Below are positions 35,301-43,711 of a DNA stretch of 64,000 nt, one piece after another. Every line of letters begins with the position of its first letter. Position 1 is the first letter of the stretch. Source of the DNA: Herminiimonas sp. (lineage in GTDB: Bacteria > Pseudomonadota > Gammaproteobacteria > Burkholderiales > Burkholderiaceae_D); assembly GCA_028292265.1 (NCBI GenBank), contig JAQGMR010000010.1, positions 1 to 64,000 of the forward strand. The letters are read 5' to 3'. The notes beneath the pieces were generated by a model, which ran no database searches, was not told where the DNA came from, and saw only the letters and a list, made by a program, of their open reading frames with translations. The translations under genes and the position numbers were made by a program.

Positions 35301-35693
35301 ATGTTTAATCATGTAATGATTGGTTCGAACGATATTGAGCGCTCAAAGCGCTTCTACGACGCGGTACTCGGAATGCTCGGAGCGGGTGAGCCGCTGCGCA
35401 ACAAGGCAAGTTCCGGCCACACCCGACTCTTTTACCGGCATGACGGAAGCACCTTCTGCATAAGCGAGCCAATCAACGGTGAAGCCGCGAGCTCTGCGAA
35501 CGGAGGAACCATCGGGTTCAAGTGCGCTTCTCCTGAACAGGTACGTGAGTTTCACGACATCGCGGTTGCGAATGGAGGCGTGTCTATCGAAGACCCGCCG
35601 GGTCTCCGCGAGGGCAGCATGGGGCCCATCCACCTGTCCTACGTGCGCGATCCCGATGGCAACAAGCTCTGCGCAATCTACCGCGCCAAGTAG
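35301..35693 (+). CDS. VOC-superfamily (glyoxalase/bleomycin resistance-like) protein
   Basis: 130 residues with the paired beta-alpha-beta-beta-beta modules of the VOC fold: FNHVMIGSNDIERSKRFYDA at the start and YVRDPDGNKLCAIYR at the end. The latter has the Asp-Pro-(Asp)-Gly-Asn signature of the metal-binding type. The first His (residue 4) and a later Glu or His could bind metal, but the substrate is unknown. AGAGGAG precedes ATG 35301. Single gene. Confidence 0.9.
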   Translation: MFNHVMIGSNDIERSKRFYDAVLGMLGAGEPLRNKASSGHTRLFYRHDGSTFCISEPINGEAASSANGGTIGFKCASPEQVREFHDIAVANGGVSIEDPPGLREGSMGPIHLSYVRDPDGNKLCAIYRAK

Positions 35694-35830
35694 GATCGCC
35701 CACCCTCAGGAGACTTGCGCGACACGTTTGAGCGCCCGCACCCGGCCGGTTGCTTGTTAAATCCGAAGACTGGACCGGCTCGGTGTGCCAAACACGCAGC
35801 GCAAAACGCTATCCGAGATGAGCGACGTGT

Positions 35831-36679
35831 TTAGTGGTCGCTTGGGGCGCCAAAGTTTCGAAAGAGCGCATTGAGCTCCCGCCCTGGCGCACCTGCGAAA
35901 CCATCAAATTTTCCCTCCTCCGCTATCAGGCGCGCAGCCCGCATGAAACCAACCCATGCGGAGCCTGCAAGGGCGCCGCCGACGCTCACCCGTCGCACGC
36001 CTAAATCCGCCAAATCCGACACCGTAAGGTCGCTCGCCCAGCCGATAAGCACATTCACTGGCTTCGGCGCAACGGCTTCGACCACAGCGATAATCTGCTC
36101 GCGGGTGCGCAAAGCCGGGGCGTACAGGCAATCGGCTCCGGCGTGCGCGTATGCCTTGAGGCGGGCAATCGTTTCCTCAAGATCGGGGCGACCTACAAAA
36201 AAACACTCGGCACGTCCCACGAGCAGGACATCGGCCCCGGCCTGATCAATGGCTTTACGCGCAGCACGAAGCCGCTCGACCGACATGTCTAGCGAATACA
36301 GTGGATTCTTCGCATCGCCGGTAGAGTCTTCTATCGACAGCCCGGCAATGCCAGTGTCGAGCGCGAGGCGCACGTTATCCGCTACACCCGCCGCATCGGA
36401 GGCAAACCCGTTCTCGAAGTCGGCATTGAGAGGAAGATCGGTCCGGTCCACCAAGTCGCGCAGGTGCTCGAGCATCGCATCGCGGTTGACCCCGCCATCA
36501 GCCAATCCATGCGACCACGCAAATCCGGCACTGGTCGTGGCCAACGCTTTAAACCCCAGGCTCTGCAGGTAGCGTGCACTTCCAACGTCCCATGGGTTCG
36601 GAATGACAAAGCAGCCTGCCTGATGCAGTTCTCGGAAGGTGCGGCGCTTGTCGGCGATGGTGGGACGAGGTGAAGTCAT
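35831..36679 (-). CDS. Isocitrate lyase/PEP mutase-family protein
   Basis: 282 residues of the PEP mutase/isocitrate lyase (beta-alpha)8 fold. Typical pieces: CFVIPNPWDVGSARYLQSLG near residue 26, NADFENGF with the Mg-binding acid (DFENG) near 87, LSIEDSTG near 115 and VGRAECFFVGR near 152. The catalytic Cys loop of true isocitrate lyases is absent, so a lyase or hydrolase acting on a 2-oxo or oxaloacetate-type substrate is likely. The start at 36679 has a near-perfect AGGAGG six bases upstream; the same frame runs 90 codons further but without coding character. Confidence 0.9.
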   Translation of the reverse strand: MTSPRPTIADKRRTFRELHQAGCFVIPNPWDVGSARYLQSLGFKALATTSAGFAWSHGLADGGVNRDAMLEHLRDLVDRTDLPLNADFENGFASDAAGVADNVRLALDTGIAGLSIEDSTGDAKNPLYSLDMSVERLRAARKAIDQAGADVLLVGRAECFFVGRPDLEETIARLKAYAHAGADCLYAPALRTREQIIAVVEAVAPKPVNVLIGWASDLTVSDLADLGVRRVSVGGALAGSAWVGFMRAARLIAEEGKFDGFAGAPGRELNALFRNFGAPSDH

Positions 36680-36754
36680 GTTTCCTCCTATGGGGTGAGT
36701 GGATTGCGTACTTTGAAGTCCTATACCAACCAAAAAGAGCCACAGCGGCGGGTA

Positions 36755-37108
36755 GCCGAGGCGGGCAGTTAGAGAGGCAGCTACAATATCAGGATGCCTG
36801 CCAAGTCTCCCATCTTTCCTGGCTCCCGTACTGCACGCGGCTTCGTACTCGCGGTCCTGCTTTCCAACGCAGACCAAACCGGCGCTGAACCGCTGCGCGG
36901 ACGGGTGACGCTCGCCGCGATCATCAGAACCTTGAAACGGAAATACCACTCGCCCATTGAAACGGAAAGTTTTCCGTTCAATGCTGCCGACGGTCGCGCC
37001 ACCTAGGCCACGGTTTATAGCTTGCCGTATAAAGTCGTCGTAGCCGCGATGGACCCGCGCGGTCGCAATTGGCTCACGATAATTTTCACGGGAAGAACCC
37101 CCACTTAA
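36755..37108 (+). pseudogene. HTH-like ORF, copy 1, broken by an amber codon
   Basis: ATG 36794 opens a frame (MPAKSPIFPGSRTARGFVLA and then LLSNADQTGAEPLRG). It stops at TAG 37003 where copy 2 has a Trp codon. After the stop the same frame continues as ATVYSLPYKVVVAAMDPRGR to a stop at 37106. A second copy lies at 62953. The upstream flanks match too, from CCGAGGCGGGCAGT. Resembles small uncharacterised winged-helix-like proteins of Burkholderiales. One in-frame nonsense mutation in the only visible ORF suggests decay. Confidence 0.7.
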
Positions 37109-37178
37109 CGGCGAAGTCCAGTAGGGATCCGGCCGTCGGCTAACGCGAGTCTAATTGCCGGTCAAGACACGCTCTTAT

Positions 37179-37469
37179 TCACCCACGCAGAGGATACGCG
37201 GACCGTATAGCAGCTTGGTCTGTTCGGCTTGTGGCGTTCTCCAATATCGTGACCAGGCATCGCAGGAATTCGTCCTCGGCAAGCGATGCTCGCTCAGCAT
37301 CGGCGCACGCTGCGCGTTCGCGCTCGAGCAGTTCCTCGGGTTCGGCATTGAGACGCTCCACTCTATGGCCGGCGAGCACACGGTCAGTGACCTCGAAGTC
37401 CGGCACCATGACGTGTAAGCCTGGAAGTTTCAAGGTATCGCAGTTGGCATCTTCACGACTAGCTATCAT
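37179..37469 (-). pseudogene. Fragment of a sensor histidine kinase
   Basis: The minus-strand frame ends in ELLERERAACADAERASLAE followed by DEFLRCLVTILEN. This is a decayed form of the linker helix and H-box (DEFLxxLxHELRNP) of sensor kinases. The phospho-accepting His is lost and no ATPase domain follows. The N-terminal 45 residues are not recognised. A relic among other decayed genes. Confidence 0.5.
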
Positions 37470-37646
37470 CCAGTTCTCGTTACTGGGACCTGAATTTCAG
37501 GGTATGTAACGATGCGGAAAACGCAACTTGCACGCCACAAGCGCAACGAGCGGCTTGGTGTGCCATATCCTGCGAAGCCAAGATTCATTTGCTGCCGTGG
37601 TTTTTTTATTGTGTCTCAATTTTTTGTGCGCATGACGCTTTTCATT

Positions 37647-38168
37647 TTACGTCCCTGTCGTTGAACCGTTGTCAGCATGCCCGACATAGCCGCAAATCGT
37701 CCGTTGCCGACTGCCTTCATCTCCGTGTGCCCCACTTTCTGGAGGTGCATAACGAGTGACCTCTGGAGAGCTCCTGCCTACTCCATCGGTACTGCGGTAT
37801 CTCGTTGCAGCTTCCGCCTCAAAGTCGCGGGCGGAACGTGCCAGTTTTTCCAATTCATGCGCTTCTTGCAGTAGGCGGCGAGATCGCTCCAGAAGTTGCC
37901 AGCCAATAGGCGTGAGAACCGACCGCCTTCCCGCTAGCCGCGTCAGCTGCACGCCTAGTTGTTCCTGCAGCTTGTTGATACTGTGACTTAATGTTGACTG
38001 GCTCACATGAATCCGCTCTGCTGCTTGCGCAAATCCCCCGCAGTCCACCACTGCATGCAGCATTCGCCACTGTTTAAGGCTTGCGTAAAGGTGCGGGATT
38101 TCATAGGGTTCATAAGCCAGGTTGCAACCTTCACCGAGGTCCGCCGGCGGCGCGTGAAATACCATCAT
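37647..38168 (-). pseudogene. Truncated LysR-family regulator, DNA-binding domain only
   Basis: The N-terminal winged HTH is intact: LKQWRMLHAVVDCGGFAQAA, then ERIHVSQSTLSHSINKLQEQ, then LTRLAGRRSVLTPIGWQLLE. After the linker helix (LQEAHELEKLARSARDFEAE) the family sequence stops and about 65 unrelated residues follow, so the inducer-binding domain is lost. Start near 38168 or 38165 with AAAGGG just upstream. It could still bind DNA but would not sense a ligand. Confidence 0.7.
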
Positions 38169-38354
38169 TAACCCTTTCACTTTTATTTATTCACCGTGCA
38201 GGCAGCTCCGAGTTCGAACCTCGCTCACCGCCGTCGAGCGGCTACTTGGACGTGTGTCGAAACGTTACGATAGAGAGCAGCATGGTCTTTCATAGAACGA
38301 AGTATATGATCGCAATCAAAAACGATTCGTAATCGGATATTTGTCCGGAGATGA

Positions 38355-38760
38355 AATGTCCCAAGCCCGGGAAAAATGATGAGCTGAAGCGGCGGGCCAG
38401 AAGCGTACAGCGCGAACTGAAGCAAGCGATCTCGTATGCCAGGTATGCACTGCGCGTTTGTGCCACGCGCTCGAGGATGAGAACCGGCGATTCAAGGAGA
38501 TGGCCATTGATGCGGAAAGGGACGCCCTGATCGTGAAAGAGGTCCTCGCAAAAAAGGGCCGGTCATCTCAGCAGCGCGAGATGGTCAAGACGGCCGTGAC
38601 GGGGCACTGCGTGGTAATAACTCTGGCGTGCGTGAAGCTGGCGGTGATGACTGAAGCGGCGCACGTCGCCGGCCTTCGCAAGAATGGTAAATGCAATGAT
38701 GGGGCCTACACCGGGCAGTGTCTTCAGGTGTTCGAACTGGGTTTGCCGCCAAGGTCCTGA
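38355..38760 (+). pseudogene. Remnant of an IS3-group transposase
   Basis: The frame from 38458 reads LEDENRRFKEMAIDAERDAL followed by IVKEVLAKKGRSSQQREMVK. This is the leucine-zipper end of OrfA and the beginning of OrfB of IS3-type elements. The preceding bases, from about 38355, keep the RNA/DNA-binding character of OrfA in another frame. The DDE catalytic part is absent and inverted repeats were not found. A degenerate insertion, close to the left edge of the polysaccharide island. Confidence 0.6.
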
Positions 38761-38934
38761 TTGGCGCGCTCTTCAAGCTCGCTGCGCAGATGATTGAGCT
38801 CCTCATCGCGTTGCTGCGTTACGCGGACATATAGACAGCAAGGCAATCCAGCGCATGTCGCAATGCTGCAGCGGTGCCCGCACTTTCCCATATTTGGTCA
38901 GGATTGACGTGTTGGTCGGCGTCGGTCTTTGGCG

Positions 38935-39084
38935 TTACCTTTTCACGCCTTTCGTCAACGCGTCCTTAATTAGAAGGACGACGGGCGGCAACAGAACGAC
39001 AATCGCAAGCACCAGCATCGTAACGGGGAAAAAGTAGAGCATCACGACATATGCAAGGCACACCGAGGCAGACAAATATTTCAC
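38935..39084 (-). CDS. Small single-helix membrane protein, 49 residues
   Basis: A short gene with GTG start at 39084 and an AAAGGGG ribosome site about eight bases upstream. The product starts MKYLSASVCLAYVVMLYFF and has two closely spaced hydrophobic segments (about residues 5-20 and 21-40) ending in a basic tail (KDALTKGVKR). It begins 64 bases after the ATP-grasp gene on the same strand, so it is probably the last member of that operon. Function unknown. The hydrophobic composition and ribosome site argue for a real micro-protein. Confidence 0.55.
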   Translation of the reverse strand: MKYLSASVCLAYVVMLYFFPVTMLVLAIVVLLPPVVLLIKDALTKGVKR

Positions 39085-39148
39085 CTACGCCCCTTTCCAA
39101 TTCTGCTACACAGGCCTTTTGACACTGTACATAAATGACGAAACGACT

Positions 39149-40288
39149 CTATGCAACCGGCGGCGATTCATTTGGCCGTGTTTCTGGGCCCTTACGAAAG
39201 TGCCGCTTTGCATAATTGGCTGTACGAGTGGGCAGTGATCCGATAAATTGCGGCAAAACATACAGGTCGAATGTCATCGCCCGTGCCATGCGCCCTCGTT
39301 GCCCACGGTCCAATACGAGATAAGGCCAAGCTTCCGGGCGGATGAGTGGGTGGCGGCGATGGTGGAATGTGCCATCAGTCAGCTTCTTTATGTTTTCCTG
39401 CGGACCGATGGCTTCAACGCTCTCTGCTACAAAGTTTAGTCCTGCCCATACCGCAGCGAATGTTGTAGCCCAGAAGCGTGGGTTTGCCTCGGTGAAGTAA
39501 ACCTCCCCTCCGTCTTCCATACGGACGTCAAGGTTCATGACGCCATGGAATTCGCATAACCTGCAAATATCGGCCGCAATTTTCTCGAGGTATTCGTTCT
39601 CGACGAATCGGACGCCGCCTCGCACATATTTTTGTATTGCAAGCGCGCACAGTTGCCCCCTCAGTGAAAATACCGATAAGCCGCCGTCCGCTCCAGGAAC
39701 AAACCGCTGGGCAACCAGTGGAGAGAATTGATAGTTCGCGTTGTTCAATATTTGGCTTAGGTAATAGATTTCGTCATAAATGATATGGACCCCTTCACCG
39801 CCTGCCTGATTTGTCGGCTTCAAGATGAAGGGAAGCCCTAATCGAGATGCGGCTTCATCAAAATTAAGGTCTCCCTTGTCTCCAATGAATATGGTCTCCG
39901 GCGTGCGCAAGCCATTTGCAATGCAGAACTGATAGAACGACCATTTGTCGTTCAACATGTCAAGGGTAGCCGGAGCGGGATAAGGGATACCGCCTACGAT
40001 GAGCCTTGCCGCTGTACGGTGCAAAAGGTGTATTCCTTCGCAGTCCGCCGGCACCAGTAGAGCGCCAGGATGTTCGCTCGCCAACTGGTTGACGATGGTA
40101 ACAAAACGTTCGTCTTGCGCTCCGCCAAGCTCGACAGAATGGAATCGCTCACACAACGTCGAACGACCAATCGGGCGGCAAAGACTGTCGCCAATTACGA
40201 TGCTCTTCGTGCGGCTATGGCTGTGTGCAGACAAAAGGACCTGCAACGTCAGCTTCGGATTGCTACCTACTACAATGAGGTCTCTCAT
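39149..40288 (-). CDS. ATP-grasp ligase-type protein
   Basis: 379 residues of the ATP-grasp superfamily (carboxylate-amine/thiol ligases). N-terminal Rossmann-like domain (RDLIVVGSNPKLTLQVLLSA), central ATP-grasp with the KPTNQAGGEGVHII phosphate-binding loop near residue 175, EANPRFWATTFAA with the metal-binding Glu and Asn near 275, and a basic C-terminal tail. The true amine and carboxylate substrates are unknown. Its start overlaps the end of the flavoprotein gene by 26 bases, so both are expected to be made together and may act in one pathway. Confidence 0.85.
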   Translation of the reverse strand: MRDLIVVGSNPKLTLQVLLSAHSHSRTKSIVIGDSLCRPIGRSTLCERFHSVELGGAQDERFVTIVNQLASEHPGALLVPADCEGIHLLHRTAARLIVGGIPYPAPATLDMLNDKWSFYQFCIANGLRTPETIFIGDKGDLNFDEAASRLGLPFILKPTNQAGGEGVHIIYDEIYYLSQILNNANYQFSPLVAQRFVPGADGGLSVFSLRGQLCALAIQKYVRGGVRFVENEYLEKIAADICRLCEFHGVMNLDVRMEDGGEVYFTEANPRFWATTFAAVWAGLNFVAESVEAIGPQENIKKLTDGTFHHRRHPLIRPEAWPYLVLDRGQRGRMARAMTFDLYVLPQFIGSLPTRTANYAKRHFRKGPETRPNESPPVA

Positions 40289-41531
40289 TGCTTCTCCTCA
40301 AGAGCCCGCCAATCGCACCGCTGGCGTGCAGCTGGCCGCGTCCGTTCAGCAGGTGCCCACATATTTGACGAGACGTAAAGTCGGCACCTACGGCGAAACG
40401 CATTAGGGGTCCAAAGGTCATCGCCGACGACACGCCGATGAAGTGGAGGCCTGGACTCGACGATTCAAAATTTGGTGTCAGGCGCGGACTGCCATTGACG
40501 AGTGCAATACGCTGCAAAAGGTCCGAGCCCACGAATCCGAGCCTCCGCAAATCAACCCGGTAGCCTGTTCCCGCAATGATGTGGTCTGCCTCTACGATGT
40601 TCGAATCACCATGGCAGTCCCGAAATACAAGCCGCACCTGATTGCCAATAGCCTCCGCTTGTTCCACAGTTCGGCCAAAAGTAACTGGAACCCGTGCGGC
40701 GCGTTCCTTCATGAACCACCCACCCGAAGGGCCAAGGTGAACCTTGACTACGTGCGCCCGTAGCGAGGCTGGTAGATATCGGAATAATCCTGGCACGGAG
40801 ATGCACAGCAAATTCGACCAACCGGGGCCAATCCCTGTAACAGGAACCCGGATTTTACGAAGCAAAGTGCGATCAGGGCGCTCGCGCGCGCTTCCAAACT
40901 TCAAGTGACTACCGCGCAGAATTTGTTGCGGCTTGGCACCCGCCTCGTTCAACAGAACCGCAATATCAACAGCGGATGCGCCTCCACCGAGGACTACGAC
41001 ATGTCGCCCCCTAAAGTCGGTGAAGTTCCGATGTTCGGCACTGTGAGACGCAAGATGAGTCGGTAAGCCGAACAGCACTTGAGGAACATATCGAAAGTGA
41101 TCAATCCCAGTCGCAACGATTACCCGCTTAGCGATCAGCGCCTCGCCATTTGACAAGGCAACGCGGTAATGCGAGCGATCCGGGACCACGCTGGTTACCA
41201 TTGCATTTTCCAGGCGCGGAACAAATCGCCGTTGAAACTCGATACCGTATTCGCAGAAAGTCTTGATTGAGACAGGGATGCCGTCGTCGGAATAGCGAAT
41301 ATTTTGAAGCCCGCAGTAGGCTTTCAAGGTAAAGGTTCGGGTCGGTTCGTACAGGCTCGATGCAAAGCCAGCGGACTTTAGCAGCATGTCTTCCGGCATA
41401 TTGTTGCGCCATGCGCCCATGGGGCAGCCAAAAATCCGGTAGTCCGCCCCAGCCCTCTCTAAATGCGCAGCCACGGAAAGACCGTAGGGGCCAGCGCCAA
41501 TAATGGCTATATCGGTGATGTTATGTGTCAT
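40263..41531 (-). CDS. FAD/NAD(P)-binding oxidoreductase (flavin monooxygenase-like)
   Basis: About 422 residues. FAD Rossmann motif IAIIGAGPYGLSVAAHLERA at the N-terminus, second (NADPH) motif HVVVLGGGASAVDIAVLLNE near residue 160, and a C-terminal VEADHIIAGTGYRVDL with the ATG-type motif. This resembles class B flavin monooxygenases, including N-hydroxylases, and lysine/ornithine-type enzymes, but the substrate is not known. Start ATG 41531 is taken because it precedes the FAD motif. The frame continues upstream with a Cys-rich stretch (ICPFFSEQCGLFNCGPMC) that could be an extension or an overlapping ORF; this is unresolved. Confidence 0.85.
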   Translation of the reverse strand: MTHNITDIAIIGAGPYGLSVAAHLERAGADYRIFGCPMGAWRNNMPEDMLLKSAGFASSLYEPTRTFTLKAYCGLQNIRYSDDGIPVSIKTFCEYGIEFQRRFVPRLENAMVTSVVPDRSHYRVALSNGEALIAKRVIVATGIDHFRYVPQVLFGLPTHLASHSAEHRNFTDFRGRHVVVLGGGASAVDIAVLLNEAGAKPQQILRGSHLKFGSARERPDRTLLRKIRVPVTGIGPGWSNLLCISVPGLFRYLPASLRAHVVKVHLGPSGGWFMKERAARVPVTFGRTVEQAEAIGNQVRLVFRDCHGDSNIVEADHIIAGTGYRVDLRRLGFVGSDLLQRIALVNGSPRLTPNFESSSPGLHFIGVSSAMTFGPLMRFAVGADFTSRQICGHLLNGRGQLHASGAIGGLLRRSNERPHCSR

Positions 41532-41683
41532 CTTCGGGTCAAAAAAAGTTTCGCGCCAAGTAGTGCCGGCACGTCGGTCGAAATAGCACATCGGTCCACA
41601 GTTGAAGAGACCGCATTGTTCTGAAAAAAATGGGCAAATGATGCGCCCATTGCGAATAACCGCAAGCCGATGCAAACCTCTGT

Positions 41684-41845
41684 CTAGTCCATACGTAGCG
41701 CCTCTTCGCAAAACGGACATTCCAGCGTGCGCTCCCCGTCTGGCGTGGAAGTGACCGGAGCAATCCCCACCGCACGGAGCCGGCGTTGCGTAAGTCTGCT
41801 TACCGCCGCAATTTGGGTAAATGCGTGAAATCCAGGCTCTGTCAT
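41684..41845 (-). CDS. Small CxxC protein, 53 residues, upstream of the flavoprotein
   Basis: A short gene too small for ordinary gene callers. ATG 41845 has AAGGAG nine bases upstream. The sequence starts MTEPGFHAFTQIAAVSRLTQ, contains a basic helix, and ends ERTLECPFCEEALRMD, with one CPFC knuckle that may bind zinc as half of a ribbon. First gene of the minus-strand module. The next frame (Cys-rich, up to the flavoprotein start) could originally have been joined to it by a frameshift. Function unknown, perhaps a redox or metal chaperone. Confidence 0.5.
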   Translation of the reverse strand: MTEPGFHAFTQIAAVSRLTQRRLRAVGIAPVTSTPDGERTLECPFCEEALRMD

Positions 41846-42289
41846 TTCCACTTACTCCTTGCGCTAACCGGACTCGCCGGCAAGTGGTCCTGCCGTTGCA
41901 AGACTGGTCCATCGATGCCCAAAATCTCCGAGCGAACATGTTGAATGCTTCCGCTCTCTTGAAAGCCGTAGTGCACGCATAGCTTGCGCAACAGTGCTTC
42001 ACTAAATCTGCTGCCATGCCGCGTTCTACGCCGCTCAACAATTTCGGCGTGTTCGAGTCTAGGCTCGAAAACCGCCGAATACTAATCGAATTTTTTCACG
42101 TTTTTTCCTGAGCGACGTCATTAGAATCTAACGCAACGAGTTCGCCATTTTCCTGAATCGTGAAGCCTGAATCCGTGCCTTTCATCCATCTGTTTTCCGT
42201 AGCGAGCCAGCAGTTATTTTCAGTAGGCGAGCCAACAGCAACCTCCGTTTCAAATGGAAGCGGCAGCAATTCAATTAGTAGGAGGCAGC
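41846..42289. promoter_or_regulatory. Divergent intergenic region before the exopolysaccharide operon
   Basis: About 440 bases between the minus-strand module and epsF. It contains a near-direct repeat GTAGCGAGCCAGCAG / GTAGGCGAGCCAACAGC at about 42199 and 42223, spaced 24 bases, and T-rich stretches (CGAATTTTTTCACG). It presumably carries the promoters of both operons; the repeat could be a regulator site, which is inference. Confidence 0.45.
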
Positions 42290-43693
42290 GTGAATCCCAG
42301 CCAGTTATTCGTCATCTTGCGTGCTAGAAAAATGGTCTTCATCTGGACATTGCTAGGCACGTTAACGGCAACGTTAATGGCGAGTGCACTGGTGCCGACT
42401 ACCTACACAGCGACAACTACCCTCGTGGTGGACAGTAAGGGCGTGGACTCGCTGACTGGTGTAGCTCTGCCCGCTCAACTATTGCCCGGGTATATCGCAA
42501 CCCAGGTGGACATCCTTGGCAGCAGAAGCGTCGCGCTTCGCGTCGTTGATGCGATGCATCTAGCCGAAAGTAGGCAGTACAAAGAACGCTTTCTTGAGGC
42601 AACGGGCGGGAAGGGTGATATTCGGCAATGGATTGCGGAATCGCTGCAGAAGAAACTAAAGATTAGCCCTTCGCGCGAAAGCAGCGTTGTCGACGTGAGC
42701 TTCAAGGCGAGCGATCCACGCTTTGCAGCAGACGGTGCCAACGCTTTCGCAGCCGCGTACCAAAATACAACTGCGGATCTACGCGCAGCACCGATGAAGA
42801 ACGCATCGAGCTACTTCAACGATCAAATCAAGTCGCTCCGCAACACAATGGAAGCTGCGCAAAAGAAGCTATCGCACTACCAGCAAGAAAAAGGGATCGT
42901 CAATGCTGATAGTCGAGCCGACGTTGAAACCATGCGTTTGAATGACTTGTCCGCGCAGTTAGTCAATGCGCAAGGACAGCTCATGGACGCCGAATCCCGC
43001 CGCCACCAAGCGCGAACCGGGAATGGTAACGAGTCGCCCGATGTCGTCGCCAATCCGTTAATCCAGTCATTAAAGGCGAGTCTCGCACAAGCTCGGGTCA
43101 ACTTCACCAACGTGGCAGCCGCCTTTACGCCCGACCACCCCCGATACCAACGTGCCAAGGCGGAAGTCGACAAACTGCGTTCTGAACTCAACTCCAATCT
43201 GCGCACAACCTCGAATAGCATCGCGGGCAACGCAGAGATTTTCAAGACACGCGAAAAAGACATCAAGACGGCACTGGAGGCGCAAAAAGTAAAAGTCATG
43301 GCGCTCAATCGAGCGCGTGACGAGCTTGCCATGTTGACGAAGGAGGCAGAAACCGCCGAACAGGCCTACGTCGCCGCAACACAGCGGTTCAATCAAACTT
43401 CTATTCAAGGGCAAGCCCACCAACCAGATGTCGCCGTTTTGAATCCGGCCAACGTACCGGTGCGGCCGTCGAGCCTCAAGTTGTGGCTGAATCTCGCGCT
43501 CGCCTTAGTGCTCGGCACATCGTTGGGCGCAGGGTTGGCGCTCCTTTTCGAAATGCTGGACCGCCGCGTGCGGTCAGCCCGAGACGTCGAAAACGCTTTG
43601 CAAGTACCGGTGCTAGGTATCGTCCCGATGGAATTGCCCGGGCGCCCGGGGAACTTCAAGTGGTTGCCCAAGCAACGCCTGCTTCCAATGTAA
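42290..43693 (+). CDS. epsF: EpsF-like chain-length determinant (Wzz/PCP family)
   Basis: Inner-membrane polysaccharide copolymerase, 467 residues. Two transmembrane helices: VFIWTLLGTLTATLMASALV near residue 17, and LNLALALVLGTSLGAGLALL before the cytosolic end near 425, ending in VLGIVPMELPG. The large periplasmic part is coiled coil (KNASSYFNDQIKSLRNTMEA onward) as in Wzz-type proteins. The GTG start at 42290 is favoured because AGGAGG is four bases upstream; ATG 42254 is possible. It sets polymer chain length with EpsG, which follows 18 bases later. Confidence 0.9.
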   Translation: MNPSQLFVILRARKMVFIWTLLGTLTATLMASALVPTTYTATTTLVVDSKGVDSLTGVALPAQLLPGYIATQVDILGSRSVALRVVDAMHLAESRQYKERFLEATGGKGDIRQWIAESLQKKLKISPSRESSVVDVSFKASDPRFAADGANAFAAAYQNTTADLRAAPMKNASSYFNDQIKSLRNTMEAAQKKLSHYQQEKGIVNADSRADVETMRLNDLSAQLVNAQGQLMDAESRRHQARTGNGNESPDVVANPLIQSLKASLAQARVNFTNVAAAFTPDHPRYQRAKAEVDKLRSELNSNLRTTSNSIAGNAEIFKTREKDIKTALEAQKVKVMALNRARDELAMLTKEAETAEQAYVAATQRFNQTSIQGQAHQPDVAVLNPANVPVRPSSLKLWLNLALALVLGTSLGAGLALLFEMLDRRVRSARDVENALQVPVLGIVPMELPGRPGNFKWLPKQRLLPM

Positions 43694-43711
43694 TCAAAAG
43701 GGGTAATCACA

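Noticed and set aside
36680-36949. Upstream extension of the PEP mutase-family frame
   Set aside because: A near-perfect AGGAGG precedes ATG 36679, and the upstream codons have no family similarity.
41532-42041. N-terminal extension of the flavoprotein up to 42041
   Set aside because: It overlaps the small CxxC gene and the divergent promoter region, and the FAD motif starts at 41531. The Cys-rich part just before the start is left open.
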